Source: DFXE01 sp032054765 (GTDB taxonomy: Bacteria; Bacteroidota; Bacteroidia; Bacteroidales; Tannerellaceae). Taken from it: 64,000 bases of DNA. The translations under genes and the position numbers were made by a program. The notes under the pieces are model-generated. The model searched no databases, was not told the origin of the DNA, and worked only from the letters and a program-made list of their open reading frames with translations. The first letter of the stretch is position 1. Each line of letters opens with the position of its first letter. The DNA is taken from assembly GCA_032054765.1 (NCBI GenBank), contig DAMBSC010000006.1:186001-250000 (forward strand). Reading direction: 5' to 3'. Positions 1 through 8,601 of this stretch are shown in pieces.

Positions 1-2
1 AT

Positions 3-1088
3 AAAGATAGTAGTCGTTGTATTCCTGTCTGCTACAATGGTTTTCGTAGCGTTTATGAAATACTTTCCTCCCGTTTCGGTTTGGATGACATGCTATTCCT
101 GCAAACGATCCACACAAAAAAGTATGCGAAAAAACTCCTCTGGAAAAAATCTTTTCAGCCCAACTACCACATCATCGAAGATAATTTGCAAGATTATGGG
201 AAAGGGTTCGAGATACAATCGCCTCAAAAGGAATTTATCACTTGGGATATACTGTTTTGCGAATTGAGGGAAAATAAAAACACCAGTTTCCTATTTGATA
301 AAAACACCAATGCTCTCCGTTTCAATTATCCTGTAAGGGTAGGACGGTTGCTGTTCCATAATCTTACAGCACATAATTATAAACGTGATGATATAGCAGT
401 GCGGTTCTTTCTTGCCAACTGTCACACCCACGATGCCACCGACTGGAGTTATGATGATGTCTATACCTGCCTCTTTACTGATTTGGGCGCTGATAAGATG
501 CTCTATCACCGTGTCGATGAAGATGGAAAAGTGGTTGATTTCAGTATAAAAGATATATCGTTTTCCGCCGAATACAGGTATGACAACGAATATAACTTTG
601 AAGATGGCTACACAAGCATACGAATAACCAACGACCGCGAATATCCTGCTTTGCTCGTAAACAAGCCCTATGAAGATGTAATGGAGGTGAGTGATTATCT
701 ACTGCTCAGAAACGACATTTCGCTCGACGTTGATTACAAATACAACAGCTACCCTAAGAGAAGGCCACCTTTGCTCGACAAGTTGTTTGGAAACGAAAAC
801 ATCATCTGGCGGGATGATGCCAATCGAAAGATAGGATTTGCCGACCCACGATTTTCGATCGTACTGGATATTGATATAGTTAAATCATTTGCAATAGAAA
901 ACCTTGTCCCTGCCAAAGGAAAAGGCGGTGCCGACCTGATAGCCAACCTGACAAACAAATCCATAACCGGATTTGAAACAATGTATACGTTCAAGGGTAA
1001 ATACCGGTGCTTGAACGAGTATGCAGACAGACTGCAATCACTCACCCGAAAAGAAACCTTTTTCCCTCCGGAATTTTCCGATTGCTGA
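3..1088 (+). CDS. Hypothetical protein, 5' end outside the window
   Basis: The reading frame is open from the left edge of the window to a TGA at 1086-1088, so the true start lies upstream. The first in-window start codon is only a TTG at 81, and the residues before it (containing CYNGFRSVYEIL) read as ordinary protein. At least 361 residues are visible. The protein looks soluble, with many Asp, Tyr and Arg residues and no membrane segment or signal peptide in the visible part. I do not recognise a family or a catalytic motif. Its only visible neighbour is the RRM gene, which has its own promoter, so the two are probably separate units. Confidence 0.6.
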   Translation, partial: KDSSRCIPVCYNGFRSVYEILSSRFGLDDMLFLQTIHTKKYAKKLLWKKSFQPNYHIIEDNLQDYGKGFEIQSPQKEFITWDILFCELRENKNTSFLFDKNTNALRFNYPVRVGRLLFHNLTAHNYKRDDIAVRFFLANCHTHDATDWSYDDVYTCLFTDLGADKMLYHRVDEDGKVVDFSIKDISFSAEYRYDNEYNFEDGYTSIRITNDREYPALLVNKPYEDVMEVSDYLLLRNDISLDVDYKYNSYPKRRPPLLDKLFGNENIIWRDDANRKIGFADPRFSIVLDIDIVKSFAIENLVPAKGKGGADLIANLTNKSITGFETMYTFKGKYRCLNEYADRLQSLTRKETFFPPEFSDC

Positions 1089-1185
1089 ATGAAGTAGTTA
1101 ATTTTTTGTATTACAATAGATTCCTTAATATTTATATTATATTCATAATAATTGAATATATTTTAGATTCTATGGTTAATAAAAC

Positions 1186-1193
1186 TACCTTTG
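1186..1193 (+). promoter_or_regulatory. -7 promoter box (TACCTTTG) for the RRM gene
   Basis: TACCTTTG matches the Bacteroidota -7 consensus TAnnTTTG. It lies about 117 bases before the RRM start codon, leaving a long 5' UTR without another visible gene. No convincing -33 TTTG is seen at the usual spacing, so this is a partial match. Confidence 0.5.
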
Positions 1194-1310
1194 TATCGAA
1201 TTGAGTTACGAATTTTTATCGTATGGTCTTCTTTTTATAGAATTATTCAGAGTTGTCTCTCCTTTAATTATCCTTCTCAATCCACTATTATTTACTTTAA
1301 TAAATTTAAA

Positions 1311-1610
1311 ATGAACATTTTCATTGCAGGTTTAAGCTATGGTGTCAATGATGCCGACTTAAACGAACTATTCGCAGAGTATGGAGAAATTTCTTCAGCA
1401 AAAGTTATCATGGACAGAGAAACAGGAAGATCAAAAGGATTCGGTTTTGTAGAAATGGCAGATGATGCCCAGGGACAAAGAGCCATCGACGATCTTAACG
1501 GAGCAGAGTATGATCAAAAAATACTTGTAGTAAGCGTAGCACGCCCACGCACCGAAAGACCATCCTACGAAGGAAACCGCAATAACAATTATAACTCCAG
1601 ACGTTATTAA
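1311..1610 (+). CDS. RRM-domain RNA-binding protein
   Basis: This 99-residue protein is almost entirely one RNA-recognition motif. RNP2 is IFIAGL near residues 3-8 and RNP1 is KGFGFVEM near residues 43-50. A short Arg/Asn-rich tail (NRNNNYNSRRY) follows. Such small single-RRM proteins are abundant in Bacteroidota and bind single-stranded RNA; the targets here are unknown. I chose the ATG at 1311 because the domain begins directly after it, whereas the longer frame upstream adds unrelated residues. The gene is monocistronic, with its own -7 box, a long leader and a strong terminator just downstream, which fits a highly expressed cold-shock-like RNA chaperone. That role is inference. Confidence 0.93.
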   Translation: MNIFIAGLSYGVNDADLNELFAEYGEISSAKVIMDRETGRSKGFGFVEMADDAQGQRAIDDLNGAEYDQKILVVSVARPRTERPSYEGNRNNNYNSRRY

Positions 1611-1623
1611 TACATGATTATAG

Positions 1624-1658
1624 AAAAACAGAGGGCCCAAAAAACCCTCTGTTTTTTT
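1624..1658 (+). terminator. Intrinsic terminator of the RRM gene
   Basis: An 8-bp perfect stem (ACAGAGGG / CCCTCTGT) closes a 9-base loop and is followed by a run of seven T. It lies 14 bases after the RRM stop codon. Confidence 0.88.
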
Positions 1659-1870
1659 ATTCCTCCCCCATAACAGGAAAAAGAACAACCTACTATTTCC
1701 TTACCCCCCCTAAAATATTTCACATACTTACCCCCCCAATCCATACATACACAATCTCATTAACAGATATATTACGATTGTAGAATGGTCTAATAATCCC
1801 TAATCTGTCTATTTATATTGAATGGTGATTAGTTTAAAATCAAAAATTATGCAGACCATCATAAAATTAT

Positions 1871-1990
1871 TTTTTTACAATAAGTATAATCCCCGGAAGA
1901 AAAGTGTGTATAATTTCCGAAAAAAGTATTAATACTTTTTGAAAATAGTGTACATACTTTTTTAAAAAACTATGCGTCGTATTTTAAATA
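1871..1990. repeat. Interspersed repeat family B, copy 1
   Basis: This AT-rich segment of about 115 bp begins TTTTTTACAATAAGTAT, has a GGAAGAAAAGT block and contains the palindrome AAAGTATTAATACTTT in its middle. The same ordered blocks recur at 8387-8500 and 16933-17062. All three copies are intergenic. With the terminator, this accounts for most of the gene-free stretch 1611-2097. Confidence 0.75.
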
Positions 1991-2117
1991 TTTATGTAAC
2001 CAATTGGAGAACAAGCATATTCTTGCATACATTATTTTATTATTATAAGTCAGAAATAAAATACAACATCAACGGGGCATGCGGTAGGGATTTTTTATTA
2101 CCTGACTCCCAACCACG

Positions 2118-3281
2118 TCAGTTTATGCCAGAGGCTTTCCAGGATGCCTTGTTTGTGTGTTTTAAGCCACCATTTGCAAAACTTGACCTGAAGACAAAAA
2201 TAACGATACCTATCAATAGGCTCACTGTATATCCGCAATACGGAGCAAGGTATAACCCTATCGGGAAATAAATAAAAGCCCCGATAATGGATTGACTGAT
2301 ATAATTGGTCAGGCTCATTTTGCCATAATACCGCAGATTTGAAGTGACCTGTTTAAACTTTCCCGTCTGGTACAACAACACGAAAGATGATATGAGGACA
2401 AACGTAAAGGCAAACTTCTGCCACATGTCGAACACCACACCCACACTTTGCCTGATCAACGCGGAACTGCCATTATCATAAACCTGTACTTTCAGGACAT
2501 ATAGCGGACTGAATAAAACGGCTGTAATAATTAAGGTTTTCACCCAGAAACGGATGTTCTTTTCGGAAGTGACAAAAAGCTGTTTTCTGCCGATCAGTAA
2601 ACCCATCATAAACAATCCTGCCGTTTGCAGAAAACGTCCCGCTCCGATTGCCCAGTATAAACTTGCCTTTTGTCCTAATGTGATATTTTCAAGAAAGAAC
2701 CTGCCGTAATCACCTTCCCTCGTATATTCCGCAACCTCATTATACATCGCTCCCACCCCCAGATCGGGTAACGTATAAGACGGATAAATAAGGCTCGCAA
2801 TATAGTGAAACCATTCTACAGGTTGCAGTAATAATACGATGGCAAAAACAAGTATGGCCTTATCACTCCATTTTCTAACAATAAACAGGAAAATACCTAC
2901 CACGGCAAACAATAACAACACATCACCCGCCGGGAAAAATGCAGCATTAATGGTAGCGAACCCTGCTAAAAGCAACAAACGCCACAGAAACCGGTAACCG
3001 AAATCGATCCCCTTCATCTGCTGGTTGGTATACTGAATATAGAACGTAAATCCGAAAAGCAAAGCGAAGATAGCATACGATTTACCTGCAAAAAGAGCAA
3101 ATATCACATCAAAAACACCCTGGTCTAACACATTCAGCCAACGCGGCATATCAGCAGGATCAGGATAAACCGGAAAAATAAAATGTTCAATACTGTGGAC
3201 TAATAAGATAGCCATAACGGCAAATCCCCGTAGAGCGTCGACAACCTCGATACGCGGCATTCTGTTCAAAGATGGTTTCAT
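2118..3281 (-). CDS. DUF418 (YeiB-like) membrane protein, C-terminus frameshifted
   Basis: The 387-residue frame encodes a polytopic inner-membrane protein. Its N-terminus (RIEVVDALRGFAVMAILLVH) is typical of the DUF418/YeiB and acyltransferase-like families, and about nine or ten hydrophobic segments follow. The last 26 residues in this frame do not look like the family. Reading the +1 frame from about 2190 down to a stop at 2098-2100 gives KFCKWWLKTHKQGILESLWH followed by KLTW, which matches the characteristic YeiB ending (W, then K/RxGP.EWLWRxLT). One base appears to be missing in the codons for Phe-Gln near 2190. The gene is therefore either a recent frameshift mutant or carries a sequencing error. 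Its substrate is unknown. Confidence 0.85.
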   Translation of the reverse strand: MKPSLNRMPRIEVVDALRGFAVMAILLVHSIEHFIFPVYPDPADMPRWLNVLDQGVFDVIFALFAGKSYAIFALLFGFTFYIQYTNQQMKGIDFGYRFLWRLLLLAGFATINAAFFPAGDVLLLFAVVGIFLFIVRKWSDKAILVFAIVLLLQPVEWFHYIASLIYPSYTLPDLGVGAMYNEVAEYTREGDYGRFFLENITLGQKASLYWAIGAGRFLQTAGLFMMGLLIGRKQLFVTSEKNIRFWVKTLIITAVLFSPLYVLKVQVYDNGSSALIRQSVGVVFDMWQKFAFTFVLISSFVLLYQTGKFKQVTSNLRYYGKMSLTNYISQSIIGAFIYFPIGLYLAPYCGYTVSLLIGIVIFVFRSSFANGGLKHTNKASWKASGIN

Positions 3282-3588
3282 TATAGTAGTTTCAAATATT
3301 TATAATTAACTTATCAGTCTGTAAATACAAGCCTATCCTTCTGGTAATCATATCTTTTACGGATACTTCAAAGCTCCTTTGTAAACTGCAAAAAGTCAAT
3401 AAAACTCACCAGGGAGTACATCGTTTCAATTCCCGAGAAAATATTATAAACATGAATTGTGTCAACATTCAATATTTTACCCATAATCTTGGCCTTTATC
3501 TGTCACAAAAATAAACTTTCCCTTTTATAAACATACCATTCCCATGCGTAAAACAACAATAATGATATAACAAACTCAGAGGAAAAGA
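3282..3588. other. Gene-free stretch upstream of the DUF418 gene
   Basis: I see no open frame with protein-like composition, no strong hairpin and no repeat from the families found elsewhere in the window. It presumably contains the promoter of the leftward DUF418 gene, but I cannot point to a clear -7/-33 pair. Confidence 0.4.
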
Positions 3589-3726
3589 TTAAGGACGCCA
3601 TCCTGTAACTGTGATAGAGTAAATGCCTACATTTCCTTTTTTGTATTTTTCAATCATTTGTTTGGAAAAGTCAATGCCGATTACTTTACGGGATTTTGTT
3701 CTTTTGTAAGTTTCCTTTTTAGGCAT
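3589..3726 (-). CDS. Possible 45-residue small protein or methyltransferase remnant
   Basis: An ATG frame on the minus strand encodes a Lys-rich peptide starting MPKKETYKRTKSRK and continuing VIGIDFSKQMIEKYKKGN. The middle resembles motif II of class I SAM-dependent methyltransferases (V-I-G-I-D-x-S-x-x-M-I-E), but the glycine-rich motif I that should precede it is absent and the frame stops after 45 residues. It could be a genuine small basic protein, the residue of a degraded methyltransferase, or chance. Confidence 0.35.
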   Translation of the reverse strand: MPKKETYKRTKSRKVIGIDFSKQMIEKYKKGNVGIYSITVTGWRP

Positions 3727-3845
3727 ATCATTTATTTTCTGTTAGCAAATACACAAATAAACATTTAATTCGCAAGTTTACGAATGGTATGTTTTAAAAT
3801 GTTATGCCAGCCTTAACAGATATAAGATGATGGTTGAATCCCCCC

Positions 3846-4760
3846 CTACCCACCAACCCTTTTCCTATACTCGATGGGTGTTACTCCGGCGTTTTTTTTG
3901 AAGAATTTGCCGAAGGTGGAATGGTCGGCGAAGTGGAGGATGTCGGCTATTTGTTGGGCGGTGTATTCCTGGGAGCGGAGGAGGATTTTGGCTTCGGTCA
4001 TGATGGCTTGGTCGATCAGGAGGTTTGCGGTTTTGCCGGTGACGTCTTTTAGTGCCAGGCTCAGGTATTGCGGCGTGATGAATAGTTTGTCGGCGTAGAA
4101 TGAGACTTCATGTTCTTCTTTGCAGTTTTCGATCAGGAGTGTCAGGAAGTTGTTGGTTATCTCTTCCCTGCGGGTGGGTTGGGGAGGTGCCGTCAGGTTG
4201 TCGCGTTTGCCTGCTACGATGTTGATAAGCTCGAAGAAGAACAGCAATGCTGTCCCCTTGACTACATACGACTGGAATATATGGTTGCGCAGGTGTATCT
4301 TTTCTTTTATCAGGGCGAGGTAATCGATCAGGTGTTGCATCTCGTCGCGGGTCATTTGTATAACCGGATGTTTGCGCATTTCCATGAAATTCGAGACCGA
4401 CGGATTGAGGTCGCTTGGTTTCAACTCCTGCATAAAATCGAGATCGACCACCAAAATTTTTCCCCTGAAATCGGACGACATATCGGTTGCCTGTATCAAA
4501 TGCGACGGGCTGATCAGCAATACATTATCGGCTTTCACCTGATACGGGTAATGGTCTACGCTCAACTTGACCTCTCCTTGCAAGGCAAAAAGCAGCGTGA
4601 GCTGGTTCAGGCGCGTCGGAGCCATACGGAGACTCGGTATCCCTTCTTTTTCCTTGACTGACATGTCGAGGTCGGCAAGGATCAGTTTGTCGATATAATT
4701 GTCATAGATCGAAAATGTTTTTTTGAATTCACTCAGCCCGATGGTAGGAAATGTGTTCAT
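3846..4760 (-). CDS. AraC-family transcriptional regulator
   Basis: A 304-residue regulator with an N-terminal sensor domain (about residues 1-190; the ligand-binding beta-barrel would lie around 45-120) and a C-terminal AraC-type double helix-turn-helix (about 205-300). The second helix region reads QQIADILHFADHSTFGKFFK followed by the typical GVTPIEYRKR. I chose the ATG at 4760 because the 24 residues added by the upstream start are Ser/Asn-rich and unlike the family. It is divergent from the TetR/efflux operon. Three copies of one motif, two of them in this intergenic region and one before pldA, are candidate operators for it; that link is inference. Confidence 0.92.
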   Translation of the reverse strand: MNTFPTIGLSEFKKTFSIYDNYIDKLILADLDMSVKEKEGIPSLRMAPTRLNQLTLLFALQGEVKLSVDHYPYQVKADNVLLISPSHLIQATDMSSDFRGKILVVDLDFMQELKPSDLNPSVSNFMEMRKHPVIQMTRDEMQHLIDYLALIKEKIHLRNHIFQSYVVKGTALLFFFELINIVAGKRDNLTAPPQPTRREEITNNFLTLLIENCKEEHEVSFYADKLFITPQYLSLALKDVTGKTANLLIDQAIMTEAKILLRSQEYTAQQIADILHFADHSTFGKFFKKNAGVTPIEYRKRVGG

Positions 4761-4825
4761 AATAGATAATTTGTTGGTGTTTGATTCCAAAGATATGGAT
4801 TTTAGTGAAACAAGAAAACAAATGA

Positions 4826-4910
4826 TGTGCATTTCTGACTATCCGATGTGCAAAACTGCACTCTAACGGTTTACTTTTTTATGAATATGCGTATTTCTGA
4901 CCATCGGATT
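4826..4910 (+). promoter_or_regulatory. Two copies of a putative operator before the TetR/efflux operon
   Basis: Two similar 20-23-base sequences, beginning GTGCATTTCTGACTATCCG (4827) and ATGCGTATTTCTGACCATCG (4888), lie 62 bases apart between the divergent AraC and TetR genes. The core TTTCTGACYATC is repeated a third time at 12741, upstream of pldA. A near-consensus -7 box (GATATTTG, 4947-4954) lies 59 bases after the start of the second copy. Confidence 0.6.
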
Positions 4911-4994
4911 CCACAATTGAGCAGTTTTGGTTTCCTGTAAAGCGAAGATATTTGCCTCAGAAATTAACAAAAAGCGAATATAAAACAGACAGAC

Positions 4995-5603
4995 ATGATC
5001 AGAGAGCAAATTTTAACAAAAGCATTCGACCTCTTTATCCAATACGGAGTTAAGAAAGTAAGTATGAGTGAAATAGCGCAGACGGCGAATATTTCCAAAC
5101 GGACACTTTACCAGTTGTTCGAAGACAAGGAGACCCTTTTGGCGAATGGATTGGAAAGCCAGTTCAACTATTTCCACCTCTTGTGGGAAGATATCGAAAA
5201 GGGACCATATACTGTCCTTGAAAACATCCTTCTCTTTTTCCGCGAAGTGATGAACCGTCCCAAATGGGTCACCTACCGGTTTTACGAAGAACTGGAAAGT
5301 TACCCGAAAGCAGCCGAAATGATACAGGTGCAAAGCAGGAAGTTCGAGGATAAATGTGCCAAGATACTCCAAAAGGGTGTCGAAGAAGGCGTATTCGAAA
5401 CAGACCAGAATTACGGCATCGTGGTAAAACTCGCCCGCAAGCACATGAAACTGAATTACCCTTCCAGTTCGTTTTCCGAGTATTCCAATTCGGAGGTTTA
5501 CAACACCGTCTTGTTGGCTTTCCTGCGTGGCATAAGCACTGATCGCGGACGCCAGATACTTGATCGCTGGACACTATCGCGGAGAAACAACTATGTCCAT
5601 TAA
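4995..5603 (+). CDS. TetR/AcrR-family transcriptional regulator
   Basis: A 202-residue protein with an N-terminal TetR DNA-binding domain (residues about 3-50, including SMSEIAQTANISKRTLYQLF) followed by an all-helical ligand domain with no family-specific motif I recognise. It is the first gene of the efflux operon, 29 bases ahead of the TolC-like gene and on the same strand. That position is usual for TetR repressors that control RND pumps in Bacteroidota. The ligand cannot be told from the sequence. Confidence 0.92.
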   Translation: MIREQILTKAFDLFIQYGVKKVSMSEIAQTANISKRTLYQLFEDKETLLANGLESQFNYFHLLWEDIEKGPYTVLENILLFFREVMNRPKWVTYRFYEELESYPKAAEMIQVQSRKFEDKCAKILQKGVEEGVFETDQNYGIVVKLARKHMKLNYPSSSFSEYSNSEVYNTVLLAFLRGISTDRGRQILDRWTLSRRNNYVH

Positions 5604-5632
5604 AAAAAACAAACAGGTTATCAATCAAAAAA

Positions 5633-7006
5633 ATGAAAAAAGAAATGAAAAATAATGTTGTCAGAATAATAATGCTTGCCGCTGTGCTGATCCTGCCGTC
5701 GCTGGCACTGACTCCCCTACGGGCACAGGAAAAACTGACGATCAACCTGGAGCAGGCTTTGGAGATCGCCCTGAGCGAAAACCCCACTGTAAAGGTAGCC
5801 GACCAGGAAATCGAAAAGAAACAATATGCTAAAAAGGGCGCATATGCCTCCCTGTTTCCACAAGTGAACTTCGGCGCCGATTACAGCCGCACCGTTAAAA
5901 AACAGGTGATGTATATGGACATGGATATGGGTGGCGTGGAAATCCCCGGCATGGACATGAGCGACGGGATAGAAGTAGGGCGCGACAACAACTGGACACT
6001 GGGCTTCAACGCCTCCATGCCGCTGGTAAACGCCTCGCTGTGGAAAAGCCTCTCCATTTCAGGTCTTGATGTAGAACTGGCTGTCGAACAGGCACGCTCG
6101 TCGAAGATAGAGATGGTGAACCAGGTGAAGAACAGCTTCTACGGCGTATTGCTGGCCAACGATTCGTACCGCGTATTCAAGGAAAGCTACGACAATGCGA
6201 TGGAAAACTACGTAGACGTTAAAAAGAAATACGACCAGGGAACAGTAGCCGAATACGACCTGATCCGCGCTGACGTGACTGTACGCAACAGCGAACCCAA
6301 CATGCTGCAAGCCGAGAACTCGCTCACACTGGCTAAATGGCAACTCAAAGCCCTGCTGGGTATGAACCTCGACATGGAAATAGAATGTGAAGGAGAACTG
6401 TCGGACTATGAAAACCAGTTGTACGGCGATTTCCTTTCTATCAATACTTCGCTCGACGAGAATACGACATTGAAACAATTCGACATACAGAACCAGCAGT
6501 TAAAGCAAAGCTTGAAAATGCAGAAGTTCGACTATCTCCCTACACTGTCGGCAACGGCCAATTACAACTGGATGGCGATGAACAACAACTTCAAGTTCAA
6601 AGACTATCAGTGGAACCCGTATTCCACCGTAGGGTTGTCTGTCTCCATCCCCATCTTTACAGGAGGAAGCCGCCACCATAAGATCAAGCAAACGCAAGTA
6701 TCTATCAACCAGCTTCAACTGCAACGCGAAGATACCGAACGCAACCTGCAACTTTCCGTAAGGCAACAGATGGACAATATGAGTACGAATATCAAACAGT
6801 TTGGCGCAGCGCAAAAAGGAGTGGAACAGGCCGAACGCGGATACGAAATATCCCGCAAACGCTACGACACCGGAGCCGGCACACTGCTCGAACTCAACGA
6901 CTCCGAACTGGCACTCACACAAGCCCGCCTCAACCTGAACCAATCCATTTACAACTACATAGTTGCCAAGTCGAATCTGGAAAAAATTACAGGGGGGAGA
7001 AATTAA
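5633..7006 (+). CDS. TolC-family outer-membrane efflux channel
   Basis: A 457-residue outer-membrane efflux protein. An N-terminal signal peptide (hydrophobic core about residues 10-27, cleavage probably after LRAQ) is followed by two OEP repeats. These start with the NLEQALEIALSENPTVKVA signature and end with the second-repeat features RGYEISRKRYDTGAGTLLEL and LNDSELALTQARLNLNQSIY. A Met/Asp/Gly-rich insert (about residues 95-120) probably lies in an extracellular or periplasmic loop. In an RND tripartite pump this trimer is the exit duct. It stands between the TetR regulator and the membrane-fusion protein, from which it is separated by 321 bases of repeats. Confidence 0.93.
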   Translation: MKKEMKNNVVRIIMLAAVLILPSLALTPLRAQEKLTINLEQALEIALSENPTVKVADQEIEKKQYAKKGAYASLFPQVNFGADYSRTVKKQVMYMDMDMGGVEIPGMDMSDGIEVGRDNNWTLGFNASMPLVNASLWKSLSISGLDVELAVEQARSSKIEMVNQVKNSFYGVLLANDSYRVFKESYDNAMENYVDVKKKYDQGTVAEYDLIRADVTVRNSEPNMLQAENSLTLAKWQLKALLGMNLDMEIECEGELSDYENQLYGDFLSINTSLDENTTLKQFDIQNQQLKQSLKMQKFDYLPTLSATANYNWMAMNNNFKFKDYQWNPYSTVGLSVSIPIFTGGSRHHKIKQTQVSINQLQLQREDTERNLQLSVRQQMDNMSTNIKQFGAAQKGVEQAERGYEISRKRYDTGAGTLLELNDSELALTQARLNLNQSIYNYIVAKSNLEKITGGRN

Positions 7007-7055
7007 AGAAGTCAAGGAGTCAGAGGAGTTAAGGAGTAAAGCGACAAACAACTCC

Positions 7056-7206
7056 TATCAATTGCAGTCAGTTTTAACTGACTGAACAAAGGACAAAAAA
7101 TTAAAAATGGCTTTAGCCAAAAGATATAGTTCGGCTAAAGCCAATAGAAGAAAAAACATCTCAAATCAATTTCAAATCAGTCAGCTAAAGCAGACTGCAA
7201 TTGATA
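7056..7206. repeat. Interspersed repeat family A, full-length element
   Basis: An element of 151 bp bounded by perfect 14-bp terminal inverted repeats, TATCAATTGCAGTC and GACTGCAATTGATA. Inside each end is a hairpin (CAGTCAGTTTTAACTGACTG at left; CAGTCAGCTAAAGCAGACTG at right). The middle holds a further inverted pair, GGCTTTAGCC and GGCTAAAGCC. It has no coding capacity. It resembles a MITE or a composite REP-like palindrome. Confidence 0.85.
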
Positions 7207-7272
7207 GAAAGACAACAAATGAAAAATAGGAAATCAACAAAAGCATATCTATGAATTTATTGAGGATCAAAA

Positions 7273-7302
7273 TATCAATTGCAGTCAGTTTTAACTGACT
7301 GA
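7273..7302. repeat. Interspersed repeat family A, left half only
   Basis: A solitary left end of the element at 7056-7206, TATCAATTGCAGTC followed by the TTTTAACTGACTG hairpin, with no right half. It lies 25 bases before the membrane-fusion protein gene. The rest of 7007-7327 is low-complexity GGAGT-type sequence and spacer. Confidence 0.8.
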
Positions 7303-7327
7303 ACAAAAAACAAAATAAATAAAAAAG

Positions 7328-8338
7328 ATGAAAACAAGAAATCAGTTAATAGTAGTATCGTTGACAGTATTGGCTTTATTAACAGCTTGTTCAGGCGATA
7401 AAGAAACAACCCTGACAGACAACGAAAAAGTGATGGTGAAAACAGAAACCGTACACATGCAAGAGGTAGAACAACTAAGCGAATTTACCGCTACTGTACA
7501 GGCCAACGTCACCAACAAAATAGCCCCCCAATCGCCCGTGCGCATCGAAAAGCTGCATGTGGAAGTAGGCGACCATGTACGCGCCGGACAACTCCTTGCC
7601 ACAATGGACGCTACAAACCTGAAGCAAACCAAAATACAGATGGACAACCAGGAAATAGAATTCAACCGCATAGACGAACTTTATAAAGTAGGCGGAACCT
7701 CCAAATCGTCATGGGATGCACAAAAAGCCTCGCTCGACGTAAGCCGCGAATCGTACCGCAACCTTATGCAAAACAACCAGTTGCTTAGTCCTATATCCGG
7801 CATCGTGACCGCCCGCAACTACGACAGCGGCGATATGTACAACGGCCCCGAAGTGTACGTGGTAGAACAAATCCGCCCCGTCAAGCTGATGGTAAACGTT
7901 TCCGAGAGCTTTTTCACACAAGTAAAGAAAGGAATGACCGTACAGGTGAAACTCGATGTATATGGCAACGAAACATTCGAAGGTAAAGTACACCTCGTAC
8001 ATCCTACTATCGACCCCGCTACACGCACCTTCCCCGTCGAAGTTCGGATCGACAACAACGACGAACGCGTACGCCCCGGTATGTTTGCCCGCGTAACGAT
8101 GAACTTCGGGACACAGTCGCACGTAGTAGCTCCCGACCTTGCCATCGTAAAACAATCCGGTTCGGGCGACCGCTACATCTATGTCTACCGCAACGGAACC
8201 GTATCCTACAATAAAATAGAACTCGGGCGCCGCATGGGCGACCGCTACGAAGTACTTTCCGGCGTGGAAGACGGCGACCAGGTAGTAGTAGCCGGCATGA
8301 ACCGACTGACCAACGGAATGACAGTTGAGGTGCAGTAA
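7328..8338 (+). CDS. RND efflux membrane-fusion (periplasmic adaptor) lipoprotein
   Basis: A 336-residue HlyD/AcrA-type adaptor. The signal peptide ends in a lipobox (LLTACSG, Cys near residue 21), so it is probably anchored in the inner membrane facing the periplasm. The biotinyl-lipoyl half (VEVGDHVRAGQLLATMDATN), a short alpha-hairpin, the second lipoyl half (LLSPISGIVTARNYDSGDMY) and the barrel domain (PTIDPATRTFPVEVRIDN) follow in the standard order. It links the TolC-like channel to the RND pump encoded next. Confidence 0.94.
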   Translation: MKTRNQLIVVSLTVLALLTACSGDKETTLTDNEKVMVKTETVHMQEVEQLSEFTATVQANVTNKIAPQSPVRIEKLHVEVGDHVRAGQLLATMDATNLKQTKIQMDNQEIEFNRIDELYKVGGTSKSSWDAQKASLDVSRESYRNLMQNNQLLSPISGIVTARNYDSGDMYNGPEVYVVEQIRPVKLMVNVSESFFTQVKKGMTVQVKLDVYGNETFEGKVHLVHPTIDPATRTFPVEVRIDNNDERVRPGMFARVTMNFGTQSHVVAPDLAIVKQSGSGDRYIYVYRNGTVSYNKIELGRRMGDRYEVLSGVEDGDQVVVAGMNRLTNGMTVEVQ

Positions 8339-8386
8339 CAGCCCCCACCAACCTCCCCCCAAAGGGGAGGCTTTAAAAACCAGACT

Positions 8387-8500
8387 CTTTTACAATAAGT
8401 AATTTCCCCGGAAGAAAAGTATACATAGTTTTTCAGAAAAGTATTAATACTTTTTTCTAAAAGTGTACATACTATTCAGAGAAAATATACACCCTTTTCC
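8387..8500. repeat. Interspersed repeat family B, copy 2
   Basis: Second copy of the AT-rich element: TTTTACAATAAGTAA, then GGAAGAAAAGTATACAT, then AAAAGTATTAATACTTTTTT. It lies between the adaptor and pump genes of one operon, so it is probably transcribed. Just upstream (8341-8373) is a C-rich then G-rich hairpin (CCTCCCC...GGGGAGG) of the same kind as the repeat inside the radical SAM gene at 40169. Confidence 0.75.
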
Positions 8501-8601
8501 GAGAGGAGTGATACCCTATTGAAAATCAACCGGATACAAAACAAGCCAGAAAAGGCTTCAAAAACAAAAATAAAATACAATAACTAAATAAATAAGAAAC
8601 C

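Noticed and set aside
24..1088. Mobile-element gene at the left edge
   Set aside because: No transposase, integrase or repeat signature is visible in the partial protein.
1972..2271. 99-codon plus-strand frame
   Set aside because: It lies mainly opposite the 3' part of the DUF418 gene and in a family B repeat; composition is not protein-like.
4110..4661. 183-codon plus-strand frame opposite the AraC gene
   Set aside because: Complementary to a clear AraC regulator; no recognisable domain.
5269..5787. 172-codon minus-strand frame opposite the TetR and TolC-like genes
   Set aside because: Shadow of two well-supported genes, with Arg/Cys-rich composition and no family resemblance.
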